DNA of 48,003 nucleotides, taken from Myxococcaceae bacterium. GTDB lineage: Bacteria; Myxococcota; Myxococcia; Myxococcales; Myxococcaceae. The notes under the pieces were generated by a model, which ran no database searches, was not told the DNA's origin, and saw only the letters and a list, made by a program, of their open reading frames with translations. Location: assembly GCA_016926755.1 (NCBI GenBank), contig JAFGNZ010000016.1, positions 1 to 48,003 of the forward strand, read 5' to 3'. Of the stretch, positions 1 to 8,841 are shown piece after piece (position 1 is the first letter of the stretch; each line of letters starts with the position of its first letter). A program made the position numbers and the translations under genes.

Positions 1-91
1 CACCGGCGCCCAGGTCTACATGGCGGGCGGGGTGGGCGCGGATGGGGGCCTCGACGACAGCCTCGTGGTGCTGGAGCTGCGCTGCTTTTGA
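1..91 (+). CDS. 3' end of an unidentified gene (partial)
   Basis: The frame beginning at base 2 is open from the window edge to a TGA at 89-91 and gives 29 residues ending in VLELRCF. Nearly every codon ends in G or C, as in the real genes of this window. The Gly-rich tail with a final hydrophobic strand (DDSLVVLEL) would fit the last blade of a beta-propeller or another secreted repeat protein, but too little is present to name a family. The reading frame is fairly sure; the function is unknown. Confidence 0.55.
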   Translation, partial: TGAQVYMAGGVGADGGLDDSLVVLELRCF

Positions 92-457
92 CGCAACCCG
101 GCACCGGGTACAAAAGACCCCCAGGGTCATGGACACGGGGGGCAAGATGAACCAGGATTTCTTGAACAGCAGGCAGGATCTGATGATCCTGAACCTCCCG
201 GGGGCTGTCAGCCCGGAGGATGGATCGAATTCTGGACGCTGTAATCGGGCCCAACCCCGCGAAGTCTCAAGGAACTTTCCAGAATGGCACAGTCCGGAAA
301 GCGCAAGCCCGGTGCTCACACAGGGTAGCAGATGCGTCTCTTGAGAGGGCTGTGCATCCCTGTGGGAAGGAAAATTCCCTTGGGGAAGCCCGGCAGAACC
401 ATGATATGAAATAGTTCTGCTATCCCCGTAAAGTCTTTTTTTTGCGACGGAGCTCCC
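92..457. other. 366-nt gap with a series of hairpins
   Basis: No convincing gene is seen in this gap. Several perfect or near-perfect stems are visible: 96-100 with 105-109; 116-120 with 124-128; 174-180 with 185-191 (7 bp, 4-nt loop); 194-198 plus 202-206 with 210-219 (10 bp around a GTC loop, one 3-nt bulge); 319-325 with 358-364 enclosing 331-335 with 354-358; and 393-399 with 414-420. The first ones may terminate the upstream gene. The later ones would lie in the leader of the PilZ gene. Two short open frames here have mixed codon use and no homology I recognise. Confidence 0.5.
382..443 (+). promoter_or_regulatory. Hairpin plus T8 run just before the PilZ gene (possible attenuator)
   Basis: GGGGA (382-386) can pair with TCCCC (423-427), and GCAGAAC (393-399) with GTTCTGC (414-420), giving one two-part stem. 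An 8-nt spacer and eight consecutive T residues (436-443) follow, then the ribosome site GGAG (449-452) and the ATG at 458. The T run is not directly against the stem, so this is a weak intrinsic terminator at best. A conditional leader is possible. This is inference only. Confidence 0.3.
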
Positions 458-2527
458 ATGCAGTCGGACAACCGGATGTCGACCCGCGAGGCAATCCTGG
501 GGTACCGGATGGGAACGGACCTGTCCGCGGTGGCCTCCTTCGGGGACGCGAATGATTCGCAGGGCCGGCTGATCCAGCTCTCGCTGGAGCACCTGACGCT
601 GCACCTGGCCTCGTGCGCGGAGCTGCGCCCGGGGCAGCCGGCCTCGGTGGTGCTGGGCCTGGGCGAGCGGTGGACGACGGCGCTGCAGGCGGAGGTGACG
701 GAGATCTCCGCGGGGGGGCCCGAGGCGCCGCCCGAGCTGCGCCTGCGCTTCGTGGCGCCGCCGCTGGAGGCGGGCCGGAAGATCGTCTCCGCGCTGGAGG
801 TGCTGCGGGAGAACGGGCAGCTGGTGACGCCCGAGGGGCGCCCGGTATGGAAGGAGACCATCACGCGCCAGGAGCGCGTGCTGCGCATCTGCGAGGCGCT
901 GGCGGCGCGCGACACCCGGGGCGTGGCGCGGGCGGAGGACGGCTCGCGGGTGGAGGTGCGCGCGGCGCACTTCGACAAGTATGACGGGGTGATCGGCTGG
1001 AAGGCCGAGGGCCCGATGCCGGCGGTGCCCTTCTCCATGGAGGCGTTCGGCTACAGCTCGGTGCTCTACTTCCGGGTGGAGAAGGCCTGGCAGGAGCAGG
1101 GCCTGTGGATGATGCCGCTGCCGGTGGAGCTGACGCGCTACCGGCACCGCTGGCTGCGCCGCGCGCCCACCACCACGGAGTGCTCGCTCTCCTTCGATCA
1201 CCCGCTGTGGCCGCAGGTCCGCGTGCACCGCAAGATGTTGGACGTGTCCTACGAGGGCCTGTCCTTCACGACGGAGCCGGGCGAGGACCTGCTCTACCCC
1301 GGCATGCGCATCCCGGTGATGGAGGTGGAGATGCCGGGCCGCGCGCCGGTGAGGATGTTCGCCGAGGTGCGCAACATCTCCAGCTCCACGCGGGGCCGGC
1401 GCTGCGGCATGTGGGTCAGCCCCCTGAGCGAGGAGCAGGCGGTGGCCTGGCGCGAGCTGGTGGAAGAGCAGATGCACCCGCGCACCAAGGTCTCCGGCGA
1501 CTACCACCAGGGCACCTGGGAGCTGTTCGAGAAGTCCGGCTACTTCCGGCTGTCGGGCAAGGATCCGACGAAGTTCGCCGCGCTCAAGGGGCAGTTCAAC
1601 GAGGCGCAGAGCCGGCTGGAGGGGCGGCTGCGGCTGGGCTACCGCGCGGTGCGGCCCATGCCGGGCGGGGTGGAGGCGACGCTCTCGGCGCTCAAGCCGT
1701 ACGCGGGCAGCTGGCTGGCACACCAGCTGGCGCGCCAGCAGCTGGCGGGCCCCGCCACCGCGGAGGGCAAGAAGGCCAGCGCCCGCGAGGCGCTGCGCGA
1801 CATCTACCTGCGCACCTTCGAGCCGGCCCAGCTGGATCCGGACGTGAAGTGGTTCTTCGCCTACTGCGAGGCGAACGTCCGGTGGATCCGCTTCATCAAC
1901 TTCGACTTCGCCTCCTGGTACGAGCAGACGGGCCAGGCCGCCGTGCTGTCCTTCCGGCTGATGGAGGGGGACACCGAGCACGTGTGGCCGGCCATCCCCG
2001 AGCACATCGAGGTGGGGGAGCTCACGCCGGAGGAGTCCACGCAGTTCTTCACGCACCTGGGCAAGACGCGCCCCAAGGCGTACTGCGAGGCGCTGGACCT
2101 GGTGCCGGAGCGGTTTGATCTGGCCGCCACGCGGGCGCTGTGGGCCACGGCCCAGCTGACGCGCGAGCGCGCGGTGCTGGTGGCGCGCGCGAAGGGGCAG
2201 CCGCTGGCGGTGGCCATCCTGGAGACGGCGCACCCGGGCCTCAACCTGTTCCACGTGCTGGACGGGGTGCGCATCGTCCCCATGCAGGACGAGGCGCTGC
2301 CCGAGGTGCAGGACGCGATGCTGGCGCTGCTGACGCGCGCGTCGGAGTGGTACAAGGCGCGCGGCCGCTCGGTGTTCGTGCACTACGTCGAGGCGCAGGT
2401 GGTGGAATACGCGGAGCGCGCCGCGCTGGCGGACCTGGGCGAGGGCAAGCTGTGGATCATCTCCCACACGCTGCTGCCCGAGTTCCTGGAGCACCTGTGC
2501 GAGTCCTCCACGCCGCGCACCGAGTAG
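458..2527 (+). CDS. PilZ-domain c-di-GMP receptor with extra N- and C-terminal domains
   Basis: This 689-residue protein has no signal peptide or membrane segment, so it is probably cytoplasmic. Residues about 1-115 look like a PilZ-type beta-barrel lacking binding motifs. Residues about 165-225 resemble the N-terminal barrel of YcgR proteins. A canonical PilZ domain follows at about 228-340, with the RxxxR motif at R231/R235 and the DxSxxG motif at D262-G267; these residues bind cyclic di-GMP. The last 340 residues are a mixed alpha/beta region with alternating strands and helices that could be a GNAT-like acyltransferase fold, which I cannot confirm. GGAG lies 5 nt before the ATG. The likely role is to sense c-di-GMP and act on motility, polysaccharide or development, but the output is not visible in the sequence. 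Confidence 0.85.
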   Translation: MQSDNRMSTREAILGYRMGTDLSAVASFGDANDSQGRLIQLSLEHLTLHLASCAELRPGQPASVVLGLGERWTTALQAEVTEISAGGPEAPPELRLRFVAPPLEAGRKIVSALEVLRENGQLVTPEGRPVWKETITRQERVLRICEALAARDTRGVARAEDGSRVEVRAAHFDKYDGVIGWKAEGPMPAVPFSMEAFGYSSVLYFRVEKAWQEQGLWMMPLPVELTRYRHRWLRRAPTTTECSLSFDHPLWPQVRVHRKMLDVSYEGLSFTTEPGEDLLYPGMRIPVMEVEMPGRAPVRMFAEVRNISSSTRGRRCGMWVSPLSEEQAVAWRELVEEQMHPRTKVSGDYHQGTWELFEKSGYFRLSGKDPTKFAALKGQFNEAQSRLEGRLRLGYRAVRPMPGGVEATLSALKPYAGSWLAHQLARQQLAGPATAEGKKASAREALRDIYLRTFEPAQLDPDVKWFFAYCEANVRWIRFINFDFASWYEQTGQAAVLSFRLMEGDTEHVWPAIPEHIEVGELTPEESTQFFTHLGKTRPKAYCEALDLVPERFDLAATRALWATAQLTRERAVLVARAKGQPLAVAILETAHPGLNLFHVLDGVRIVPMQDEALPEVQDAMLALLTRASEWYKARGRSVFVHYVEAQVVEYAERAALADLGEGKLWIISHTLLPEFLEHLCESSTPRTE

Positions 2528-2542
2528 AGGGCTGACTGGTGG

Positions 2543-2569
2543 CTCCTCCTGCCTCCAGGGCAGGGGGGA
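2543..2569 (+). terminator. GC-rich hairpin after the PilZ gene
   Basis: CCTGCC (2548-2553) pairs with GGCAGG (2559-2564) across a 5-nt loop, and the stem extends outward through CTCCT and the G-rich 3' flank to about 11 bp with one G-T pair. It lies 16 nt after the stop codon. No T tract follows, which is common in such GC-rich genomes. Confidence 0.45.
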
Positions 2570-2645
2570 GGGGCGCTGGGGTACCCAGGCAGTCCCTAGC
2601 TTTGAGGGTGGACGGGGTTCATTGCCCCCAACTCCGGAGTCCCCC

Positions 2646-3095
2646 ATGAAGCCGATCATTCCCAATCTCGTGCGCCGTGCCGCGCTGCTCTTGCCTGCCC
2701 TCGGACTGATGCTCGCCTCCTCGGTGGCACAGGCGAGGGACAGCGAGGATCCCGATCGTGATCGCCAGAACGCCCAAGGGCAGGAGGAGCCGTGGGGGCG
2801 TGCGGGCGCCATCGAGGAGTTCAACTTCGGTCCCTCGGGCACGGACGTCACCCTCCAGCGAGAGGAGCGGCGGGACGAGGGTGGCACGCGGCTGTTGTCC
2901 GGGCGCGTCATCGAGCTGAAGGGCCAGACGCTCTACGTGGAGCGGGAGGGCGTCGTGGTGCCGCTGGACGTGAGCGCGCTGCGCATCCACAAGCAGCCGA
3001 AGGAAGGCCAGGAGATCATCGCCTCCTACCAGGTGAACCAGACGGACAACGTCGCCCTGTCGCTGGCGGGCGAGGTGGAGCCCCCGGCCGAGTGA
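2646..3095 (+). CDS. Small secreted protein of unknown function
   Basis: This 149-residue protein starts with a clear Sec signal peptide: basic MKPIIPNLVRR, a Leu/Ala-rich core, and a probable AQA cleavage site near residue 30. The mature part opens with a charged, disordered stretch. It continues with a beta-rich region (about 60-145) that looks like a small OB-fold or barrel, with alternating strands around SGRVIELKGQTLYVEREG. I chose the ATG at 2646 over a TTG at 2622 because GGAG sits 6 nt before it and because it puts the signal peptide at the true N-terminus. It is probably periplasmic. No enzyme motif is visible. Confidence 0.75.
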   Translation: MKPIIPNLVRRAALLLPALGLMLASSVAQARDSEDPDRDRQNAQGQEEPWGRAGAIEEFNFGPSGTDVTLQREERRDEGGTRLLSGRVIELKGQTLYVEREGVVVPLDVSALRIHKQPKEGQEIIASYQVNQTDNVALSLAGEVEPPAE

Positions 3096-3098
3096 GCC

Positions 3099-3127
3099 CC
3101 GCGCTCCTCGCCCCCGCTGGAGCGCGG
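3099..3127. terminator. Bidirectional terminator hairpin between convergent genes
   Basis: CCGCGCTCC (3099-3107) and GGAGCGCGG (3119-3127) form a perfect 9-bp stem with an 11-nt loop. It almost fills the 34-nt space between the stop codons of the small secreted protein (plus) and the ABC binding protein (minus), so it can serve both transcripts. Confidence 0.55.
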
Positions 3128-3129
3128 TG

Positions 3130-4140
3130 TCACCGCGCCGTGGCGCGGACCTCCTCGAGCAGGCTCAGGTCCACCAGCCCGGAGATGTCGTCGCCTGGGA
3201 GGTAGCCCAGCTCCTGGGCGTGCCGGGCCGAGGTGGCGAGCGCGGCCTGCTCGGGATCCAGGCTCGGCTCCAGCCGGGAGAAGGCCTCCCTCAGGACGGG
3301 CTCCGCCAGGGGCTTGCTGGTGAGCTTGCCGAAGGCGGCGTTGACGGCGGAGGTGAAGCGGGCCGGATCAGCGCGCCAGCGCTCGGTGAGCCGCACGTGC
3401 ACGCGCAGCAGGGCGGCCACCTGGGGGCGCCGCGTCTCCAGCACCTTCCGCGTCGTCACCAGCACGGTGGTGGGGAAGCGGCGCCGCGGCCACAAGTCCC
3501 GCTCGTCCACCAGCACCTGGCCACCGCCCTCGGCCACCATGCGTGCGCCCCAGGGCTCGGGCACCCAGGCGCCTTCGAGCCCGCCCTGGAGGTACTGCCC
3601 GAGGATGTCCGGGTTGCTCAGCGGCACCACCTGCACGTCGCCCCCGGCGTCCGTGGCCACCGTGAGGCCCTGCTGCTTCAGCCAGATCCGCAGGGCGATG
3701 TCCTGCGTGTTGCCGAGCTGCGGCGTGGCCAGCTTCTTTCCCTTCAGCTCGGCGGGGGTCTTCGCCGTGCGTGTCACCAGCACCGCGCCGCCGTTCACCG
3801 CGCCGGCGATGATGCGCAGCTCGCGGCCGGCCCGGAGGTACGTGTTGATGGCCGGGCTGGGCCCCACGTAGGAGACGTCCAGCGAGCCGGCCACCAGCGC
3901 CTCCATGGCCGAGGGCCCGGCGTTGAACTGCTTCACCTCCAGCTTGCCGATCCCCGGCTCCGCGGCAAAGGCGCCCTCGGTGTGGCCCACGAGCGCCTGC
4001 GCGTGGGTGATGTTGGGGAAGAAGCCCAGGCGGAGCGGGGCCTCGGCGCCACCTCCGCCCCCGGACTTCTTGCAGGCGAGCCCGGTGGCGGAGAGCAGGA
4101 CGAGGAACCCCAGGAGGGAGCGGGAGCGGAGCGCGTGCAT
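3130..4140 (-). CDS. ABC transporter substrate-binding lipoprotein (SsuA/TauA/NrtA type)
   Basis: From the ATG at 4140 the product is 336 residues. The basic-hydrophobic leader ends in a lipobox-like GLAC, so it is probably a lipid-anchored binding protein. The rest follows the NMT1/SsuA pattern: the early strand LRLGFFPNITHAQAL, the loop AGSLDVSYVGPSPA, the strand GAVLVTR, and KGKKLATPQLGNTQD before the second lobe. Family members bind sulfonates, taurine, nitrate or thiamine precursors, and the substrate cannot be read from the sequence. A GTG at 4212 would add 24 residues ahead of the leader and is less likely. The permease and ATPase genes lie just upstream on the same strand, which makes a complete importer. 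Confidence 0.85.
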   Translation of the reverse strand: MHALRSRSLLGFLVLLSATGLACKKSGGGGGAEAPLRLGFFPNITHAQALVGHTEGAFAAEPGIGKLEVKQFNAGPSAMEALVAGSLDVSYVGPSPAINTYLRAGRELRIIAGAVNGGAVLVTRTAKTPAELKGKKLATPQLGNTQDIALRIWLKQQGLTVATDAGGDVQVVPLSNPDILGQYLQGGLEGAWVPEPWGARMVAEGGGQVLVDERDLWPRRRFPTTVLVTTRKVLETRRPQVAALLRVHVRLTERWRADPARFTSAVNAAFGKLTSKPLAEPVLREAFSRLEPSLDPEQAALATSARHAQELGYLPGDDISGLVDLSLLEEVRATAR

Positions 4141-4234
4141 GGGCGCGGTAATGGAGTGGCTCGGCGCCAACGGCAACGCTCCCCCGCCAGGGCCGTCCGC
4201 CAGCGTACGCACGGGGCGTGAGTCGTCCGCCAGC

Positions 4235-4996
4235 TCACATGGAGGGCAGCAGGCCCCAGCGCCGCCGCACGCGCCGCTCCACCGTCTGGAAGAAGACGCG
4301 ATCCACGAAGATGCCGATGGCGATGATGGCCACCATCACCGCCATCACCTGCGGCACGTCCATCAGCTCCCGGCCCAGGGTGAGCAGCTGGCCCAGGCCG
4401 CCGGAGACGAAGAGCAGCTCGCCGGCCAGCAGCGCGCGCCAGGCGAAGCTCCAGCCCAGCTTCAGGCCGGTGACGATGCCGGGCAGCGCCGCGGGGATGA
4501 GCACCCCGAAGGAGAAGCGCGGGCCGCGCACCCCCAGCGTGTGGGCCACGCGGATGAGCTGCGGATCGATCCCGTTGACGCCATCCTCGGTGGCGATGGC
4601 GATGGAGAGCACGCTGCCCATCACCACCACGAAGAGGATGGCCGAGTCGTTGAGGCCGAACCACAGCAGCGCCAGCGGCAGCCAGCAGATGGAGGGCAGC
4701 GCCTGCAGGCCCATCACCACCGGCTTCACCGCGTCCCGGAAGAAGGACAGGCGCGCGATGGCCAGCCCCAGGGGGATGCCGGTGCCCACCGAGATGAGGT
4801 ACGCGCGGCCCAGCCGCCCCAGGGAGCGCAGCACCGCGGCGCCCAGCCGCCCGTCCGCCGCCAGCGCGTGGAGGCTCCTGGCCACCTTCACCGGCCCCGG
4901 GAACAGGTGCGGAGACCAGAGGCCGAGCCGCGCCACCGCCTCCCATACCACCAGCAGCAGCACCAGCATGCCCAGCTTCCGCGCCCACCGCTTCAT
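4235..4996 (-). CDS. ABC transporter permease (SsuC/TauC/NrtB type)
   Basis: This 253-residue inner-membrane permease has about six hydrophobic segments, beginning with LGMLVLLLVVWEAVARLGL. The cytoplasmic EAA-type loop, which contacts the ATPase, is seen near residues 150-175 (AHTLGVRGPRFSFGVLIPAA). The length is normal for the BPD_transp_1 family. AGGAGG lies 7 nt before the ATG. Twelve nucleotides separate it from the upstream ATPase gene, so the two are surely one operon. The orphan importer has no desulfonase, nitrate reductase or thiamine gene beside it, so its substrate stays open. Confidence 0.9.
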   Translation of the reverse strand: MKRWARKLGMLVLLLVVWEAVARLGLWSPHLFPGPVKVARSLHALAADGRLGAAVLRSLGRLGRAYLISVGTGIPLGLAIARLSFFRDAVKPVVMGLQALPSICWLPLALLWFGLNDSAILFVVVMGSVLSIAIATEDGVNGIDPQLIRVAHTLGVRGPRFSFGVLIPAALPGIVTGLKLGWSFAWRALLAGELLFVSGGLGQLLTLGRELMDVPQVMAVMVAIIAIGIFVDRVFFQTVERRVRRRWGLLPSM

Positions 4997-5008
4997 GCCC
5001 GCACCTCC

Positions 5009-5887
5009 TCAGTGCCGCAGGCCCGCCTCGCTGTCGGCCCGCGGGCGGTGGGGTGGCAGCGCGCCCCGGGCGCCGCCCTCCGCCTCCCGCATCAACCTCC
5101 GCAGGTACCGGGCCATCTCCGACAGCCGGGGGTCCTCCCCCGAGCGGGGCATGGCCAGGTGGACCTCCAGGTCCTTCACGATGCGGCCCGGCCTGGGGGC
5201 CATGACCACCACGCGGGTGCTCAGCATCAGCGCCTCGTGCACGTCATGGGTGACGAACACCACCGTCTTCGAGCTGCGCAGCCAGATGGACTGGAGCAGC
5301 TCCTGCATGTGCACGCGCGTCTGCGCGTCCAGCGAGCCGAAGGGCTCGTCCATCAGCAGCACCGAGGAGTCCACCGCGAGCGCGCGGGCCAGGCTGGCGC
5401 GCATCTTCATGCCGCCGGACAGCTCGTGGGGCAGCGTGTCCTCGAAGCCGGACAGCTGCACGCGGCGGATGAACTCCCGGGCGCGCGGCTCGCGCTCGGC
5501 GCGGGGCACGCCGCGAGCGGCCAGGGCGAACTTGAGGTTGCCCAGCACCGTCATCCACGGGAAGAGCGCCGCCTCCTGGAACATCAGCAGCCGATCCGGG
5601 CCCGGGCCGCGGATGGGCTTGCCCTCGATGGAGACGGTGCCGCCGGTGGGCACCACGTGGCCCGCCAGGGCGTACAGGAGCGTGGACTTGCCGCAGCCGG
5701 AGGGCCCCAGCAGGCAGACGAACTCTCCCGCGCGGATGTTGAGGTTCACGTCCTTCAGCGCCACCACCTTGTTCGCATACCGGTGCCCCAGCGCCGACAC
5801 GGAGATCTGCGCGCGCTGCGAGCTCACCTGCGCCGGCTCGAACAGGCGCAGCGAGCTCTTCCATCGGGCCAGGAGGGCACGGAACAT
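5009..5887 (-). CDS. ABC transporter ATP-binding protein (SsuB/TauB/NrtD type)
   Basis: From the ATG at 5887 the product has 292 residues and all nucleotide-binding motifs: Walker A GPSGCGKST (61-69), Q-loop Q104, signature LSGGM (156-160), Walker B LLMDEP (177-182) and the switch histidine in VTHD (H214). It would energise the importer encoded downstream. The open frame runs on to 6088, but the upstream part is Arg/Pro-rich and overlaps the divergent CHAT gene, so I do not include it. No clear ribosome site precedes 5887, so the exact start is uncertain. The C-terminal 30 residues are a charged tail beyond the usual family end. Confidence 0.88.
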   Translation of the reverse strand: MFRALLARWKSSLRLFEPAQVSSQRAQISVSALGHRYANKVVALKDVNLNIRAGEFVCLLGPSGCGKSTLLYALAGHVVPTGGTVSIEGKPIRGPGPDRLLMFQEAALFPWMTVLGNLKFALAARGVPRAEREPRAREFIRRVQLSGFEDTLPHELSGGMKMRASLARALAVDSSVLLMDEPFGSLDAQTRVHMQELLQSIWLRSSKTVVFVTHDVHEALMLSTRVVVMAPRPGRIVKDLEVHLAMPRSGEDPRLSEMARYLRRLMREAEGGARGALPPHRPRADSEAGLRH

Positions 5888-5984
5888 TGGCGCAAAGGTA
5901 GGCAGTCTCCCCACGCGCTGCTCGGCTGCCGGCTCGGCATCAGGGGCTCGCTCGCCTGGACGCCTGCACTGGGAGTTGTAGCGT

Positions 5985-8798
5985 GTGGCTGGGAAGATAC
6001 GGCGCCGCCCTCGTTGGGAGGACATGGACGGGGGCAGCAGAGCGCTGGGGGAGCCTGGCTTGAAGGTGAAGTGGAACGGGGCAAGCACGTGGCTCCTCGC
6101 GGGGCTGCCGGTGGCCAGTCTGGCCCTGGTGGCGGCAGTCTTCGGGCTGCGCGGCGCGCGTCGGGAGACGGTGGAGGAGGGGGCCGCCTGGCTCGCCGCG
6201 GGGACGACGCGCCTGCTGGAGGCCCGGCTCAGCCACTCGAGCGCGGAGCGCCATCGCCCCTACCAGCCACCGGAGGCGGGCCAGGGAGGAGCGCCCACGG
6301 GCGTGTCGCTGCAGGTGCTCGCCCGGCTGGAGGCGCAAGGAGATCTGCGCGGGCTGGCGGCCGCCTACCTCCTGCGCGGCTCACCGGACGTCGCCGCCTC
6401 CTACCTGGAGCGCGCGGGGGACTCGCCGGAGGTGGCCAATGATCGCGCCGTGCTGGCCCTGGCGCGCGGCAACCCCGCGGACGCGCTGGCGCTGCTGGAC
6501 AAGGCCCTCCAGCGGCAGCCCCGCTCCGCGCCGGCGCTGTGGAATCGCGGGCTGGCGCTGAGGGAGCTCGAGCTGTGGGCCCAGGCGGGGGAGGCCTTCG
6601 AGGCCGTGGCGGCGCTGGGAGAGCCGGGCTGGGCGGAGGAGGCGCGCGCGCGCGCCCAGGAGCTGAAGGAGCGGCTCCGAGAGGCCCAGGAGGACTGGAA
6701 GGCGGCGAACAAGGCGGGCCGAGAGCTGGTGGCGGGGGGCGGCACGGTCAGCCCCGAGCAGCTCCGGGCGCACCCGGACCTCTACCGCCTCTTCCTGTAC
6801 GACGCGATCCGCGCGGCCCCGAGCCAGCAGCGGCTCCGGGCGCTGTGGCCGGTGGCGGAGGCGCTCGACGCGCACTTCGGTGGGAGCACGCTGCGGGACG
6901 CCGTCCGCTGGGCCGAGGCCCGGGACTTCCAGCGCCGCGCGCCGCTGGCCGCCCGCTACCTGCGCGTCTTCCAGGAGGGGTCCGTCTCCGGAGACCTGCC
7001 GGCCTATCTCCAGAAGCTGCGCGCGGCCGGGGAGCTGGACATCCTCATGGGGACGCTCGTGTTCGCCCAGCGGGCCCATGACGAGGAGGGCTACGCACGG
7101 CTCGCCGAGCAGCTGGGGGATCCCTGGTTCCTCCTGATCGCCGAGCACGAGCGCGCCAAGGAGGCCCTGGCGCGGGGAGCGCTGCTCCAGGCGGAGCAAA
7201 TCCTGCTCGCCGCGACGGGGCAGTGCCGAGGGGGGACGCTGGGCTACCGCTGCGGCGCGCTCTTGAACACGCTGGGAGACGTGTACCGCCAGCTCTGGCG
7301 CATCCCCGAGGCGACCCGCAGCGTGAAGGAGGCCCTCGCCCTGCACCGCCGCAGTGGCTTCTGGGGGACGCAGACCGACTTCTTGCTCTCGCTCGGGCAG
7401 TTCGCCCGCCTGCAGGGCCAGGGGGTGCTGGCGCGGGCCATGCTCGACGAGGCGCTCGCGCACGTGCCCACCCAGTGCTTCACCCGCCAGTTCGTGCGCG
7501 CCAACGACGCCCTGGCGCTGCTCGAGGAGATGCGGGTGGAGGAGGCGCGGGCCGCCATGAGCCAGGCGCTCGAGTGCGGGAACCTCGAGTCGATCGTCGG
7601 AGCGATGACGCTGGCGGAGCTCGCGCGGCTGCGCCCGGAGCCCGAGCAGGACCGGAGGCTGCTGGAGGGGCTGGAGGCGCGGCGCCGCTCGCGGGGGCTG
7701 AGCCCGGGGCTGCTGACCCTGGTCCAGCACATCGAGGGGCGCTTCCTCATCGAGCAGGATCGCGCCCGGGGCGAGGCGCTGCTGCGGCGCACCATCGCCC
7801 AGGCGGAGCGGCTGCCGCGCTCCAGCGCCCAGGCGCGTGAGGCGCGAGCGCTCAGCTACGCCTCGCTGCTGCTCGCGGCCGGCGAGGCCCGCGAGTGGTC
7901 CCGAGCCCTGGCGCTGTTCAGCGAGGAGGCCGTCGACACGCTGCCCTCGCGCTGCCTGCTGGCGGTCACCGTGGACCGGGAGCGCACGCTGGCCCTCTCC
8001 TTTGGCCCGGATGGGCAGCTGCATGGGTACTACGACGAGAGCCGCCGCCAGCCGCTCGGGCAGGACGTGCGAGGTGTCGTCCCCGAGGAGATCGCCGCGC
8101 CGCTGCGCGCCTGTGAGCAGGTGAGCGTGCTGGCCCGCCCGCCCCTCCATGGCCGCGCGGGGTTGCTGCCGGATGATATCGCCTGGCGCTACCTCATCCT
8201 GCCCGCCGCGAAGGCCGCCCCTGCCGCCCAGCCCGCGCGGCGGCTGGTGGTGAAGGACGTGGTGGCCCCCGCGGCGCTCGAGCTGCCGCGCCTGGGCGCG
8301 TGGGAGCCCGTGGGCGCGGGCATCACCGTGCTCTCGGGCGCCGACGCGACGCCCGCCCGCGTGCTGGAGGCGATGACGCGGGCGACGGAGATCGAGATCC
8401 ACGCCCATGGCCTGATCAACCCGACGCTCTCGGAGGCGTCCCTGCTGGTGCTCTCGCCGGAGCCGAGCGGCCGGTACGCGCTCACCGCGGGCGAGGTGCG
8501 CGCGCACCGGCTCGAGGGGCACCCGCTGGTGATCCTCGCCGCGTGCCGGGCGGCCCACGCGGGGCACCAGCTCCACGAGCCGTTCAGCCTGCCCGCGGCC
8601 TTCATCGAGGCGGGGGCGCGCACGGTGCTCGCGGCGACGGTGGACATCCCCGACGCGGAGGCGGGGCCGTTCTTCGTCGCGGTGCAGGAGCGCGTCCGCG
8701 CCGGGCAGCCCGCCGCGCCCGCGCTGCGAGACGTGCGCATGGAGTGGCTGAGGAGAGATCCGGAGAGCTGGGTGCGCTCCGTGCTCGTGTTCGAGTAG
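5985..8798 (+). CDS. Membrane-anchored TPR protein with C-terminal CHAT (caspase-like) peptidase domain
   Basis: This 937-residue protein has one N-terminal membrane segment (about 34-55) followed by tetratricopeptide-like helical repeats from about 100 to 600, clearest around ALALARGNPADALALLDKAL. The last 220 residues are a CHAT domain, a clan CD cysteine peptidase fold. The catalytic His lies in EIHAHG (H806/H808) and the catalytic Cys in LAACRAAHAG (C854), so it looks active. I use the GTG at 5985 because GGGAG lies 9 nt upstream; an ATG at 6024 has GGAGG only 2 nt away. The gene is divergent from the ABC operon, and a lipoprotein gene follows 43 nt later. The substrate and trigger are unknown. 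CHAT peptidases elsewhere process partner proteins or gasdermins, but no gasdermin is seen here. Confidence 0.85.
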   Translation: MAGKIRRRPRWEDMDGGSRALGEPGLKVKWNGASTWLLAGLPVASLALVAAVFGLRGARRETVEEGAAWLAAGTTRLLEARLSHSSAERHRPYQPPEAGQGGAPTGVSLQVLARLEAQGDLRGLAAAYLLRGSPDVAASYLERAGDSPEVANDRAVLALARGNPADALALLDKALQRQPRSAPALWNRGLALRELELWAQAGEAFEAVAALGEPGWAEEARARAQELKERLREAQEDWKAANKAGRELVAGGGTVSPEQLRAHPDLYRLFLYDAIRAAPSQQRLRALWPVAEALDAHFGGSTLRDAVRWAEARDFQRRAPLAARYLRVFQEGSVSGDLPAYLQKLRAAGELDILMGTLVFAQRAHDEEGYARLAEQLGDPWFLLIAEHERAKEALARGALLQAEQILLAATGQCRGGTLGYRCGALLNTLGDVYRQLWRIPEATRSVKEALALHRRSGFWGTQTDFLLSLGQFARLQGQGVLARAMLDEALAHVPTQCFTRQFVRANDALALLEEMRVEEARAAMSQALECGNLESIVGAMTLAELARLRPEPEQDRRLLEGLEARRRSRGLSPGLLTLVQHIEGRFLIEQDRARGEALLRRTIAQAERLPRSSAQAREARALSYASLLLAAGEAREWSRALALFSEEAVDTLPSRCLLAVTVDRERTLALSFGPDGQLHGYYDESRRQPLGQDVRGVVPEEIAAPLRACEQVSVLARPPLHGRAGLLPDDIAWRYLILPAAKAAPAAQPARRLVVKDVVAPAALELPRLGAWEPVGAGITVLSGADATPARVLEAMTRATEIEIHAHGLINPTLSEASLLVLSPEPSGRYALTAGEVRAHRLEGHPLVILAACRAAHAGHQLHEPFSLPAAFIEAGARTVLAATVDIPDAEAGPFFVAVQERVRAGQPAAPALRDVRMEWLRRDPESWVRSVLVFE

Positions 8799-8841
8799 TC
8801 CACACGCTTCACCGCAGGTCCACACCAGAGGAGAGACACTG

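Noticed and set aside
260-365. Possible c-di-GMP (GEMM) riboswitch upstream of the PilZ gene
   Set aside because: CACAGGG is present, but the conserved core and tetraloop-receptor parts are not; CACAGGG instead pairs simply with CCCTGTG.
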